Shown here piece by piece: positions 21,887 through 33,732 of a stretch of DNA of 64,000 bases. The notes under the pieces are model-generated. The model saw only the letters and a program-made list of their open reading frames with translations, did not search any database and was not told where the DNA came from. This stretch comes from Carya illinoinensis (lineage: Eukaryota > Streptophyta > Magnoliopsida > Fagales > Juglandaceae), in contig NC_056755.1 of the NCBI RefSeq assembly GCF_018687715.1, positions 21,429,501 to 21,493,500 on the forward strand, written 5' to 3'. Within the stretch, counting starts at the first letter, position 1, and the number at the start of each line of letters is the position of its first letter. The position numbers and the translations under genes were made by a program.

Positions 21887-22169
21887 GTTGGGATAATTAA
21901 GATTGGAGGATTTTTGTATCTAAGTTCTTATTATTGTGGATTTCAAGTTAGAAGGGTTCGCCCCTGGGTATGTGGTGTGACAATCATACCCTTCAACCTT
22001 CCCTTTGAAGAAGCTTAACATATTGTTTTATCATGTGATGTATGTTTCCTTATCTTCTATTTACTAAGTCTTCATCCCATACATTTTTCCTGCTCTTGTC
22101 ATTAATAAAGACCAAACTCTGCAGGTTCATGCTGTGACACATGCTGCCCCACTGGGATAGTGATGTTCT

Positions 22170-23210
22170 ATGGCCTCAAATATGGTAACTGGAGCAGCAA
22201 AACTTTACAGATCTGGTCCTCTTTTTCATTATTGTCTCTTCCGACTTACTTCGCTTCACCGATATTCCTCACTCCCACCACTAGAAGAATCTTTAAAAGC
22301 TGCAGTTGCAGTCAAAATGTACCAAAAGATTCCTGACCTTCTTTCTTCAAAAGAAGCCATCCAGAATCCAAATCCATTCTCATTCCTCTCGACCTTTCCT
22401 CGGAACATCAGAATGCAAATCATTGATGAAATTTTGCAGTCTTTTATCCCTCTTAGACCTCGCTCTCGTCCCTGGATAGCCTATGCATGTCTTCTTTTAT
22501 ACACACTCCAAAGCCCCAAACCCCTCCCTCTTGCACTTGCCATTCTTCAAAGAATGCTTTACTCTGGCTGCATCCCTGTCCTGCAAACTCATCTCCTCCT
22601 CTCCTCAGCATGGCTGGAACGCCGATGCCAATCTGAATGTGTCCCTAACATCCTATTGGAGATGCAATCAATTGGATATCGTCCTGACTGTGGTACATGT
22701 AATTATCTGATATCATCTCTCTGCCGTGTTGATCAATTGGTGGAGGCAGTTAAAGTTTTGAAGGGCATGGTTGGGGCAGGATGTGTTCCTGATTTGGAGA
22801 GTTATGGCATTGTGATTGGTGCACTGTCTACAGTCAGAAAAACTAACGATGCCACAGATATGCTGAAGGAAATGGTGGCAAAAATGGGATTGATGCCAAG
22901 GCAGGCAACAGTGGTAAAGGTAGCAGTAGCATTGCGGGCAAACAGAGAGATATGGAAAGCAGTTGAGATGATTGAGTTCTTGGAGAGAGAGGGTTCTGCT
23001 GTTGGGTTTGACAGCTATGAGGTTGTCCTTGAGGGTTGTTTGGAGTGTAGTGAGTATATTTTGGCTGGAAAGGTTGCGATGGGGATGGCAGAGAGAGGTT
23101 TTTTACCGTATATCAAGGTCAGGCAAAAGGTGGTTGAGAGGCTTGCTGGTATTGGGGAATGGGAGCTTGCTTGTACTGTTAGGCAAAGATTCTCAGAGTT
23201 AAGGTCTTAG
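22170..23210 (+). CDS. Pentatricopeptide repeat protein, At1g06270-like
   Basis: Single coding exon of 346 residues. The N-terminus (MASNMVTGAAKLYRSG...) is basic and Ser/Leu-rich with no acidic residue in the first 30, suiting a mitochondrial or plastid targeting peptide. From about residue 140 helical-pair repeats of PPR type are seen, for example MQSIGYRPDCGTCNYLISSL and LKGMVGAGCVPDLESYGIVI, followed by three more degenerate units to the end. PPR proteins bind organelle RNA and act in its editing, splicing or stability. The length and layout resemble the short PPR protein At1g06270 as I remember it; the exact orthology is not certain. The start at 22170 follows an acceptor-like AG at 22124. 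Upstream ATGs at 22128, 22141 and 22163 open short out-of-frame uORFs, the last two overlapping the start. The coding region is intact. Confidence 0.88.
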   Translation: MASNMVTGAAKLYRSGPLFHYCLFRLTSLHRYSSLPPLEESLKAAVAVKMYQKIPDLLSSKEAIQNPNPFSFLSTFPRNIRMQIIDEILQSFIPLRPRSRPWIAYACLLLYTLQSPKPLPLALAILQRMLYSGCIPVLQTHLLLSSAWLERRCQSECVPNILLEMQSIGYRPDCGTCNYLISSLCRVDQLVEAVKVLKGMVGAGCVPDLESYGIVIGALSTVRKTNDATDMLKEMVAKMGLMPRQATVVKVAVALRANREIWKAVEMIEFLEREGSAVGFDSYEVVLEGCLECSEYILAGKVAMGMAERGFLPYIKVRQKVVERLAGIGEWELACTVRQRFSELRS

Positions 23211-25107
23211 CACATTGCAGTTGCTTTGGGAGTGGGCTAGGTAAAGCTCAATCTGGGACGGACCTAGTAAATTTTGCAACAGCAACTAGCTTCTGAACTT
23301 TGGTGTCAGTATTATTTTGTCAGGCGCTCAGCTGCATTACCTTCCATGGAAAATGTTGCTGCTCATACCTGCAACTGATGCTCAAGAGGGGCGCCCAACT
23401 CCTTTTTAAAATGAACAGGAAGGAGTACTCAAGCTTGTTACATTGCAAAACTGGAGTCCTTGTGTTTCTGTTCCTCCAGCTAGACCATTAGAGCAAAATA
23501 TATTCCGGATTGAAAGAAATACATGAATGGAGTTTAAATCCTTCACGTATTAGAAAGCAGCCCGATGTTTAGCTATGCATAGGAAATCCTTTTTGGAGGT
23601 CGATTGACTGTCATGGGAATGAGTATCCCCCTTCAATCCATTGTCCTTTGCAGTTACAGTTGACAAGTCTCTTTTTTGTTTCAGTTACAGTGGACAAGTC
23701 TCGGTTTTTCGAATATACATTACATGTGACATTTGGAAACTTGGCAATAGAAAAACAGGTTAATTATGGAAAATATTAGGAAAATTTATACTGAAATTAA
23801 GAAGCGAAGGTACACAGTGGAAGGTTGCTGTTAATTTGTTGAATTCCCCCGTCTGCTTTCTATCCTGTCTTCAGACTTCCAGCAGTAGTTAAATCGATTC
23901 TCTACATATGTCAGTCCTCTTTTTTATCTTCCCTCCAACGTTCTTTTAATTTCTCACAGGGCTACTTTGTCCGGGGCCTTTTTTCCCCCCCAAAATATAT
24001 CATTAATCCTGGGAATTTTGTGTTATACAATTTGGTTATAATTTTTAGAAGCTGGATTAAATAGCTTTCTTTTTTGTCTGTAAAATTAATAAACAATTAT
24101 TGTTTGAAAAGAATTCCTTGTTTTTGGCTAGAATTGGCTTTACAAGTCATCTTGTTGGTTGTTGCCACGTACAATGGTTTAACTGATAATCCAGCCTTTG
24201 AACACTGTTTCCTAGGGCCTATTGACATAGATATACTAGAAAGAATTAGGAGTTGCCGTCTCAAGACAGGTACGATGTAACAGCTTCTTCAAGCCGTTGC
24301 CATGTAAATCTGTTTTAGGACTGTTTCTCTCTTTGGCGAAATGCGGCCACCCAACTGCCTCCTGGAACTCCTGATCCTTAAAATCATAGAATCGTCGGAA
24401 GTTCATTTTTCTGAGTTGAATATATCCTTGTATCTTCATTTCTCTAGTGCATCCTAATGAGGTTGAAACCTGCTTAGTTCAACCTTCAGTTGGACGTTTT
24501 GTTGCTGATAAATCACTTTTTTCCATTTTAATCAGTTGAATGCCAAAAGTCATTTCCATCTTTTTCAGACAATCTGTGACTTTTCTAATTGAGACTCCAT
24601 ACTCGTTTGATTTATGCAACACCAATGGCGAGATTCGCCTAGTCTAAGGCAGAAGGGTTGGCATATTCCAATAAACATTAGCTGAACGTTGGGCTGTCTC
24701 CATGATACTGAGTATGGCATTGAAAAGCTCTTACTGCGGTAGAAACTTCATATGGTTACCATAATCTGCATGAAATGGCTAATTTAAGGTCGATGAAAAT
24801 AGATCTCAACATGAATGGAAATTAAAAAACTAAAAAAGGTAAAAATGAAGATTCTGATAACCAAACGATAAAGTTATCGACTATTCCAGGTTATGATCTG
24901 CAGGTAGGATTAAAATTTGTTCTTGGAGAAGCTCTGTGAACAATGATTAAGTCCCATTTTCCCGTTTCGTATATATATGACAAGGTTTTAGTTTATTTCA
25001 TCTTTTATTTGAAGTTTACATGAACTTGCTACACAAGATTAACTTGATAAGGCTAACTTCCTGTTGTTCTGCATACACAAAATGCCAAATTTAACAAACA
25101 AGATTGC
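23211..25107. other. Intergenic stretch between the PPR and protease genes
   Basis: It holds the 3' UTR of the PPR gene, with no clear poly(A) signal chosen, and the downstream flank of the convergent protease gene. I see no protein-like frame and no element termini. Confidence 0.5.
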
Positions 25108-26578
25108 TCATTTCTTAAGAGGGTAGCTAGCCTCCATGGCAATGCCGCAAGTACCATGCTTATTTTTGAGATCACGCCTCAACTTTATATAACCAGATTC
25201 ACCCCAGTCAGTGCTCCATGAATTCTTCACCAGCCAGTACTTGTTACCACCTTCTTCTCCATAGCCAACTGCTGCGACTCCATGATTGAGTTCAGTTCCA
25301 CAGTGGCCACTAAATATACCTTTAGAATAGAATTGAAATTCCCGACTAGAAGCATCTACAGCTACAGATACGGGTTGGTGAGCAACTGCTGCTTGCAGTT
25401 TTTTCTCATTATTGGCAGGTACCCTCTCATAGCCACTTATTTTCACTGCATGGTTTTTTTCTTTGGATTTCTTGCAGGTGCCATGTGATCCTTTGTAAGG
25501 GTAGTTTTCTTCTGTGGTGAGTCCACCATTCTTTTTTATGAATGCAAATGCTTTGTCCATGAATCCACCATCGCAGCCATGATTCCAGGTGTTGAAATCA
25601 CAGTCCATAAGCTCTTGTTCTGACAGAGATTTCAGCTTTCCTGTTTTGATTTTGTTGATACCTTCCACAGCTGCCACTGAAGAGAATGCCCAACAGCTAC
25701 CTGAATTAAAAGCAGGTAGTATTAGAGTTTGCTTGCCTGTAATCTTTGGGATTAAGATTTAAGACTGGCAACATCAATAAATTTAAAAGCAGCATTTAAT
25801 AATTACAGTGGCGCCGGAATACTTGTAATTCTGCAAATAACAAAAACTCTGATTTAGCTACTCTCAGGCATTATGATGTTACTGGCCTATTTCATCCTCA
25901 CCATTGTCGTCATCATCGTATTATTTTCTTATATATGGATGCTGTCATTGTTCCTGTTGTTGTTGTTATTATTACTGTTATAGTCATTTATAACAGCACG
26001 AAGTGACTAGTGTTTTGAAAGCTTGAAAAAACCGTTTTAGCAGTCAATTCTCTAGTTAGTAGGCATCAACCATGCTCTTAACGCTCAAAATTACTCTGGG
26101 AAAGAGGTACAAAATCCCTACCACATTGGCTCTGATCCTTAATTGGAGTAACCGCGCCTTTCTTTCTCCAATCCACGCTTGATGGCAAATCGATACTCTT
26201 GTCATAGCTGAAGTTTGTCTTTTTCTGTGGATGCCACAAGGCCATGGCTCTAAATCCCAAGTAGTTGGCTCTAAACTCCTCGTTTGTCATATCTGCAAAT
26301 CTATTATCAACGAGTTGGAATGACAAATTCTGAGAATTGATGCTGTCAATGAACTGGACGTTAAATTGGTAAATTCCAAAACGCATTTCCCATTCCTGTT
26401 TATTGCTGTATCTTCGGCCATGCATTGCCACCCAGCTTTCATACCTCTCTCTCATTGATTTTGTATCATGTACTGGTTGCCTGTACTTCTCAGAACATGC
26501 CCTTAATGGCATCCATAGAACCCATAAAATCAGAAGTTTGAGGGTCGCACTTCTTAATGCCGAAGTAGGAGTCTTCAT
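25108..26578 (-). CDS. Papain-like cysteine protease (SAG12-like), two exons
   Basis: Exon 1 is 26578-26122 and exon 2 is 25700-25108; the 421-bp intron has GT (26121) and AG (25701) ends. It splits a Gly codon just before the catalytic Cys, and the join gives 349 residues. Residues 1-28 are a hydrophobic signal peptide. An ERFNIN-type inhibitor prodomain follows ([14 protein letters not shown] ... [11 protein letters not shown]). The mature enzyme begins near [11 protein letters not shown]. Catalytic residues are in place: Gln149, Cys155 (GSCWAFS), His292 ([11 protein letters not shown]) and Asn312 (NSWSTDWG). Two positions differ from the usual KDQGQCG and NSWGxxWG, with Ser for Gly in each. 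There is no KDEL tail or granulin domain; the end is SYPLKK. The family acts in vacuoles and the secretory pathway in senescence and protein turnover. It looks intact. Confidence 0.93.
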
Positions 26579-29500
26579 GGCGAGCTAGCTTGGAGATGTA
26601 CTTATCTCCAACATGCTTATAAGTATTCAAACAAATTAAAATTCCATGTTTGAATTTGCTACGTTTTGCAGTCCGTCTGTGCTTGCTCATCCATTTAAGG
26701 TGTTTCAGTTGTCTTTTGCTATGTGTTTTTCACGTCTTTGGTGCTTCTGTATTTGACTTGGGCAAGCATCTATATATGGTTCCGTTTCCAAGTAAGGCTG
26801 CAAAAGTATCCTGGTGGTTGTTTGTAGGTATGGTGTGCTTGGGATGGCTAGTCAAGCAAACTTGAATCCATTGCAGCTTTGGTTGTGAGTAGATTGTTCA
26901 TGCTGGCCAATTTAACTCATTCCACCAAATTGTCAGTTTCTTTACGATTTTGGGGTCTGATCTGTCTATTTTGGACTGGTAATGATACCCTTACTACTCC
27001 ACAAGCTTACGTGACTATTTTTTTTTTTCTTCCTTTCGTTCTGTCTTCTGCTCTATCTTTTGTCATAAGTTTTATGTCCGACTATCAGATATTCAAATCT
27101 CTTAGTTTTAGGAACATGCCTGTCAATCCCTCCACCATCTCTGAGATTCAAATCTCTCTATCAGTTTCATTTTCCTTTTAAAATTCATAACTACAATCTC
27201 AAACCCTAAAATTTTCACACCTTTCCTCTCCACCGTGAACCAGGCGGAGCCTCGTCTCCAGCACAAAAGGGCAAAAGGCAAAGCTAAAGAGAAAAAGAAT
27301 AAAGTCACGTAGATTTGAGTAGTAAATAAGTAGTAATGGGATATAAGGGTATCATTACCCTTTTAGGAGTGAACCCTAATGGGGACTGCACGTGCAAAGC
27401 ATGTAATACTGATCACTTGATATATGAAAAGCATTTAATATAAGCTTCATAATATATATGCAACTTATCATAATTGTATGAATACTCCAATATCTAAAAT
27501 ACTGACACGATACATGAAAAGCATTAAATGTAAGCTTCACATTAGAAATCATAGACAAATTAATATAAGAATTGTGACGTGAACATCTAAGTATAAGCAA
27601 AGTGCTACCAAAATGCTACACTAAAACCTCTTGAAGGTGTGATACAAAGTGCTAGAAGGAGAAATCCGGTTACAACGAATTTTTAAATAAGATCATTAAT
27701 TCTTTTATCTTCATAGGAAACATGTGAAACAATCCATCATAAGCACATGATCAAATTTTAATATTTACAATAGCAACCCAATCAAAAGAAAATAAAATTT
27801 AAAAGATAGTAAACGCCACAAACAAAAAGGTTAAACAGATTAATGTATGCATGTTAGCTCTTTAAGGCAAATCATCATCAAGCAATCCGACGGAGAAAAA
27901 TGGGATAAATATGAGACACAATATAAAGCAAAACACAACTCTCAAAGTAATGAAAAAAAAAAAAAGAAAAACTCAACCAGCTGAGACTACTCGTTAGCCA
28001 ATGTTGCTTGAAAGTGGACATGACATCTTAACTTCAATGCAGAACAAGCAACTAACATAATGCAAAGAGAAGTGTTATATCTATAAAAAGATTTTACAGA
28101 AGTAAACCTCCAAACTGACATGGCTTCATATAATACATTAGATTTACTTTACAATAAAAGTAATTTTAAAATTTAACGTACCAAATTAAGTCAAGTCAGT
28201 TTGTGAGTTTACTTTTGTGGAATCTCTTTGTGGTTAAAGCATTTTTATAATGGAAATTATGGAGAAAAAAAAAAGCTATTTGTCATAATGTTGAGCCATG
28301 CTCATTTTACTTCAATGGACATTCCTCCACAATAGTCATTTTGATACTAATACAAGGGCAAAGAAATGACTTGTTAGAGTCCTAAAATTGTCCAGATTAT
28401 AGCAAGGATAGCATAAATCAAGCATTAGTCTATACTGTTTCATGTTGGATTATTTTTCCTCTTTCTATTTCGTGAATAATCTATACCTTTAGATAGCAAA
28501 GAAATTACAACTCATTAAATATCAAGAAAAGCAGGGCATTTCCACATGAGCACGCAATTCAACCAATCCTATAAATATATTCTTGAGACTAGTGACCTTA
28601 AAAACATAGATAAACGAAAATGATAACAAAAATATGATAGCTCATGAGGGTAAAGTAAACAACCTTGTGTTAAACCCCAGAGATCATACTGTACAACCCA
28701 ATTCTACAAAGGGAAAAGTCCCAAAAATGTTCATGACTACATGCATCAACATAGCAATAGTTTGAATGATGTTTCCTTACTTCCTAGTTGTTGTATTAGC
28801 TACAATATTTGTTACTTTTTTTAATTCAATTGTGTCCAAAGATTGTCAATCCAAATCATTTTCAACTTCGAGAAAAAAAATCTATACAGATTTGTAGTAG
28901 ATCCCAATCAGGACGATAACTAACTAGTGAGGTGTATTTAGCAAGCATACTTTAGTTCATTGCTGCGTGGTATTTATCTCTCCTAGAACCTCAACATTAT
29001 AGGACGCATGTGTAATACTCCAAGCATGAAATTCTTGATTAAAAGCATAGCGATAGTTAAGAGTTACAAAATACAATATACAAGGATTTAAGATGACGAT
29101 CGTTTAGGATACTTAATGAATAGATTTGTTATTGGACCCATAAGCCATATTTTTTACAGAAGCCCAAATTAGGTTCATAAGCCCAATAGTTTTGTCAAAC
29201 ACACAAGCTAGTCTTGCGTGTGTATTTAGGCCAACACTTAAAACACTTGCCGATCGTTGTAGCAATGACCGAAAGCAAAAGTTTGGAAGGAAAGCTTAAG
29301 GATAAGTAACCGATTACGTACTGACAAGCTAGTTCAAAATAAATTTCACATGATATGTATAGAAACCTGATTTTCGTGAGAATAACTCATTTAGATCGGT
29401 ACTTTGGAAGCTTATGTTTATTGAATATTAGAGATACGATTTTTTACATTGATGTGATCACATTTTGCTATGATCTTAATGATATTTGAAGTTACATGAG

Positions 29501-30822
29501 ATTTCCTATTGTCAAAAGTTACAAACTCTCTATATAATCAAAAGTTATCTTTGTAACACAACAAAATTCAAAGTAATGACCATCCAACCACAAGGCCTCC
29601 ACGAAAACATCACACCACGAGAGATGCAAACATACCACAAAGACATTTACATTATGCTCACATCTGATTTTCAAAACTCATAAACCACGGGATATATGCA
29701 TAAAGCATTTCCCAAAATATTCTGGCCATAACAAAATTTCGCTAATTCCCTTCCACAAGAAAGGATCTAAGGTTTTGTTCTTCTACTTGCTTAACCACTC
29801 CTTTTGAAATACAAGTCCAAAGTGCACATTCTTCAAAGCATAACAACCAAGTTTAACACAAGAACCAATTAAAGATCCACTTGCTTGCTACTCGAACTAA
29901 CAACCATGACACTCCTTTACCAACAGTCACTGAAATCTAATTCAAGACTAATACAATACGTACGTCAACTCCTATGTTAAAAGAGTTACCGTTTAACTCT
30001 TTAAATATACAAAATCTTTAATTAGTGGAATTTATGCATTATCTAAGCATTGAATGTGACTTGCTTGAACTTGTCACCTAGAATCAAATATAGAAAGACA
30101 ATACTTAAAAGGATGATAGTGTTTGTCAATGTTAGCTAGATATAGAAAGATAGAGGGACGGAAACCCAACAAATTGAGGTTTCTTACTTGGAAGAAGAGA
30201 CAAAAGCAAATCATTAACTCCCACTTGTCGAAAATATTAAGTAATTTGTGTTAGCTACATCGCCAGCTATCAACTCTTCCGTGCACCACCGTCTGACCTT
30301 CTCTCATGTAGCAAACTGCACAACACCATGCATGGAACCTCAATGTCAGGTACATCCTCAACCGCCAAAACCCAAGACACAACCCGTTCAAGTCACCTCC
30401 CCCATGAAAGACCCAACGCGAGCCACCGTATCTCATGAGACCAGTCAAGACCACTACCCAGCTACCATCCTTACCATTGCGCAGCCTCTTTTTTTAACAT
30501 AAACCGTGAGGCTCAACCGGGTTATCATGTCGCGGAATCGACGTACCTCCTTGTACACCACCTAGCACTGCTTCTCTTCGTCGTCCTCCACCATGAACGT
30601 TGCCAAAAGCCACCGCAAACCAAGAGCCATGATTGCGCCACCGTGACCCAATATTTTCCCTGTTTTAGGAATCGAAAACAGATCCTACTTCCTTCAGTTG
30701 AATAGTAGCCTAGCCGCTTTCCTCAACACGCCAACCCATGCCCACATCCTGGCTATAACAAACATGTAGAACTTTGTAAAATTTACTGGATAATTGCTTA
30801 ATAAAATGGTCACTAGCTCACT
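26579..30822. other. Gene-free interval with dispersed repeats
   Basis: No protein-like frame longer than about 100 residues with family resemblance was seen on either strand. It includes one copy of a dispersed repeat (28080-28250). A TGTAATACTCC sequence at about 29009 resembles the start of some gypsy LTRs, but no matching end was found. Confidence 0.5.
28080..28250 (+). repeat. Dispersed repeat, copy 1 (inverted relative at 44430)
   Basis: The segment with ACTGACATGGCTTCATATAATACATTAGA, then AAAGTAATTTTAAAATTTAACGTACC, and ending TTTTGTGGAATCTCTTTGTGG reads as the diverged reverse complement of 44430-44620. The order of blocks is the same in both, so these are two copies of one short non-coding family. 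Confidence 0.65.

Positions 30823-30871
<49 letters not shown>
30823..30871. repeat. (TA)n(GA)n compound microsatellite
   Basis: A run of TA (30823-30846) passes directly into a run of GA (30847-30871). Confidence 0.95.
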
Positions 30872-31194
30872 TATAACTGAATTATGATAATTTCTTGCTT
30901 TCCTTATTTCATACATACCCTACCCTCAAATAGTGATTGACACAAGTGGGAATATAACCACCTATAGATTCCCTTCTAGACTCTTACAATGCAACAACAA
31001 ACAGCAGATTGAGACTAACAAATGGGCTTATTGGCCCATTGGACTCAAGTTAAGTAATTCTTAAAACCCAACATAACAGTTTGGCCCACTAGCCTAATAC
31101 CTACATCAGAAGATAGAAACCCCTTCCCAACTTCATATCTTCAATCAGTCTTTTTCAATTTGACCTATGTGATAGAGCCTCCCCCTTTAGAGCA

Positions 31195-32960
31195 CATTGC
31201 CCACAAGGTGTGGGTAAGAGAGCTTCACCTGCTCCTATGACTCCTAGGTTGCATCATCAGTGTGTTGTCCATGCCACTGCACTGGTAGCTAAGTGAGAGG
31301 CAGGTTCTTGGACTTGCAAACGCGACGGCTTAACACCTTCTCTGGTTTTGGGTTGAAGACCCTCTCTAAGTTGATTGGCAAAAAGATTGCAAGGGTTAAG
31401 TCCCATTGGCCAAGCTTTTTCTTCAATTGGGATAGATGGTACATTGGATGTATGGCTGAGGTTGGAGGAAGTTGGAGCCGATACACTAAGATCCAACATT
31501 TTGGGTGAAAAAGTCCATAAAACCTAGGCATGAGCTTTAAATTTTGGCAACTTGCAACAGTCAACTGCAGTTTCAAGTCGTCAAAATTTCATTTGATTTT
31601 GAGCCCTTTGTAGGTTTAGTTTTAGGATTTGTACCATGTGTTCCCTTGACTGTAGGGCTTCTTCCACAACTTTGACCTTAGATGTCCTTGGCATGTAGTT
31701 TAATAACCTAAGAGGAGGATAACCATACAAGGCTTGGAAATGGGTCATACAAATTGAAGAGTGCTTAGTGGTGTTGTACCACCATTCAACTAGGGAAACC
31801 CATTGAGCCTAATCCAGAGGCCTATCCCTTGTAAAGCACCTTAAATAATTCTCTATGCACTTGTTAATTGCTTCATATTGTCTATCTAATTGTGGATGGT
31901 AAGAAGTACTAATTACAAGCTAGACCCCTTGTAACTTAAGAAACTCGCAAAAAAGGCTAGTGAAGGTGTTTTCTCTGTCAGACACAATATAATTGGGCAT
32001 TCCATGCAGTTTTAGGACATGGTTTGTAAACAATTGAGCTTCTATTTTTGCAAAGAAATGGTGAGTTAGAGTAATAAAGTGACCATACTTTATGAGTCTA
32101 TCCACTAATACCCATAAACTATTGAACCCTTGTGAAATGGGTAACCCTTTAATGAAATCCATAGAAATCTGAGTCCACGATTATGAAGGGATTGGAAGCA
32201 GTTGCAGTAGGCCACTAGGCTTGGTTTGGTTAGTTTTGACACTTTCGCAAATGTCACAATTCTTGATAAGTTGTTTCACCTCAGCCTTCACTCCTACCCA
32301 AGAAAAATCCCTTTTGAGTCTATTGAGAGTCTTATCATAACCAAAATGTCCTCCCATAGGGTTGTGTGTAATAGGTGTAGTAACGTTTGCCTAAGGGTTT
32401 TGTCATCAGCCACCACTAACCTCTGTTTATAAAATACAAGTCCATTCCTTACAGCATAAGTGGGGTAAATCACCTTTGTGGAACCTTGAGAATAATTCTT
32501 GGATCTTCGGATCTTTAGTGTCACTCCCTTTGATCTCTTCCCACCAGCCAAGTGTAGGAAGTGAAATGACTACCAGAGTTGCCTCCACCCTAAGATTTCT
32601 ATTTTAGATCCCTTTGACAAAGCGTTTGTTACCTTGTTATCTTGGCCCTTCTTGTATTCAACCAACAAGTCGTACCCCCAACAATTTTGAAATCTATTTG
32701 TGCTGCATAGGTGTTCTCACTTTTTGTTCCTAAATATATTTAAGTTTTGTTGGTCTGTTTTGACTACAAAAGGGTGCCCTAGAAAATAGGTTCTCCATTT
32801 CTGCACTATCATAACCAAAGCATAGAGTTCTTTTTCATAAGTGGATAAAGCTAGGACCATTCCCTTCAAAGCTTGGCTATAAAATGTTATAGGTTTATTT
32901 TTTTGCATATGTACAACTCCAATAGCACTCATTGAAGCATCACACTCCATGAGGGCAAAA
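31195..32960 (-). pseudogene. Ty3/gypsy pol fragment: RNase H, integrase, chromodomain-like tail
   Basis: On the minus strand from 32960 the order is RNase H (MECDASMSAIGVVHMQ ... YEKELYALVMIVQKWRTYFLG ... TDQQNL), the integrase zinc-binding region (32551-32294), and the integrase core (DFIKGLPISQGFNSLWVLVD ... PNYIVSDRENTF, 32162-31920). A tail then ends near 31195 with residues like DDATWES ... YPHL, resembling a chromodomain end. This is the 3' half of a chromovirus pol. Reverse transcriptase, protease and gag are missing: the sequence breaks off just before the RNase H. Frameshifts and stops occur throughout. Confidence 0.85.
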
Positions 32961-33732
32961 TTATGGTGGTTGTCTACCTTGTTTGTAGTAGGGGCTCAAG
33001 CTAGGTTCCTACAGTGGTTTCATGGCTAACAGAAATGAAGGCAATAGTGTTGTAGCTGCTAGACTAGACATAGAGGAAGCTCTTGATGTAATGCAATGGA
33101 CATAGCTTCTTGGTTTGCTAGGTTGACATAGGGCTAGGAGGAGAGAGGGAGGCAGTTTGGCCATGGAAGGTGTTGCGACAATGGAGGGAGGCTGGAAGTA
33201 GGGCGGGTTGTGTATGGTTGTTGTGTCTATGGCATTTGCGACAACCCTAGTTGAGGGAGATGTTCCATTGTGCATGAGAGGGGCCTATATAAATACATAG
33301 GTTGGGGTTTTTCGGTTTTGGGCCTTGGGTTGGTCTTTCCACATGCATATATGGGCTAGGTCCATTTTTATGTGTTTGGCCCATGGGTCCTAGGGTTTTC
33401 CCTTGGGTCTATTTTGTGGATTGGTTCTTTTATGACTTAATAAAATTTTTGGGTCACTTGATGGGTCTATCTAAGCTCTTGAGCTTGCCCATATTTTTAT
33501 AGCTAAGTCAACTAATAAATTCTAATGGGTAGGGATTAAGTCTAAAGTAACCTCAACTTGTCCAATAATTAGTTTTTGACTTTTAAAATAATTCTTGGAC
33601 GTAATAGTAATTAAATAGGAGCCCAATCTGTACAAAAATATTAAATGGGTTTTAAAATAATAATTAAGCTCAACAAAATTCTGTAATCCACTATAATCAA
33701 ATTTTGGGCTTGTGACCTATTCTATTATGTGA

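Larger units (their letters stand above)
19640..22124 (+). promoter_or_regulatory. Probable promoter, leader exons and introns of the PPR gene
   Basis: A C-rich block (19600-19640) is followed by CT-rich, GC-richer sequence typical of plant 5' leaders. Strong GTAAGT donor-like sites occur at 19930 and 20174. Acceptor-like pyrimidine-AG sites occur at about 20030 (TATACAG) and 22124 (CTCTGCAG), the latter 45 bases before the PPR start codon. I infer a leader spliced from here to 22125. The roughly 1.95 kb from 20174 to 22124 has no protein-like frame and reads as intron. Splicing is not proven by the sequence. Confidence 0.5.

Noticed and set aside
29009..30240. Possible long LTR starting TGTAATACTCC
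   Set aside because: No matching 3' end, target duplication or second copy could be found.
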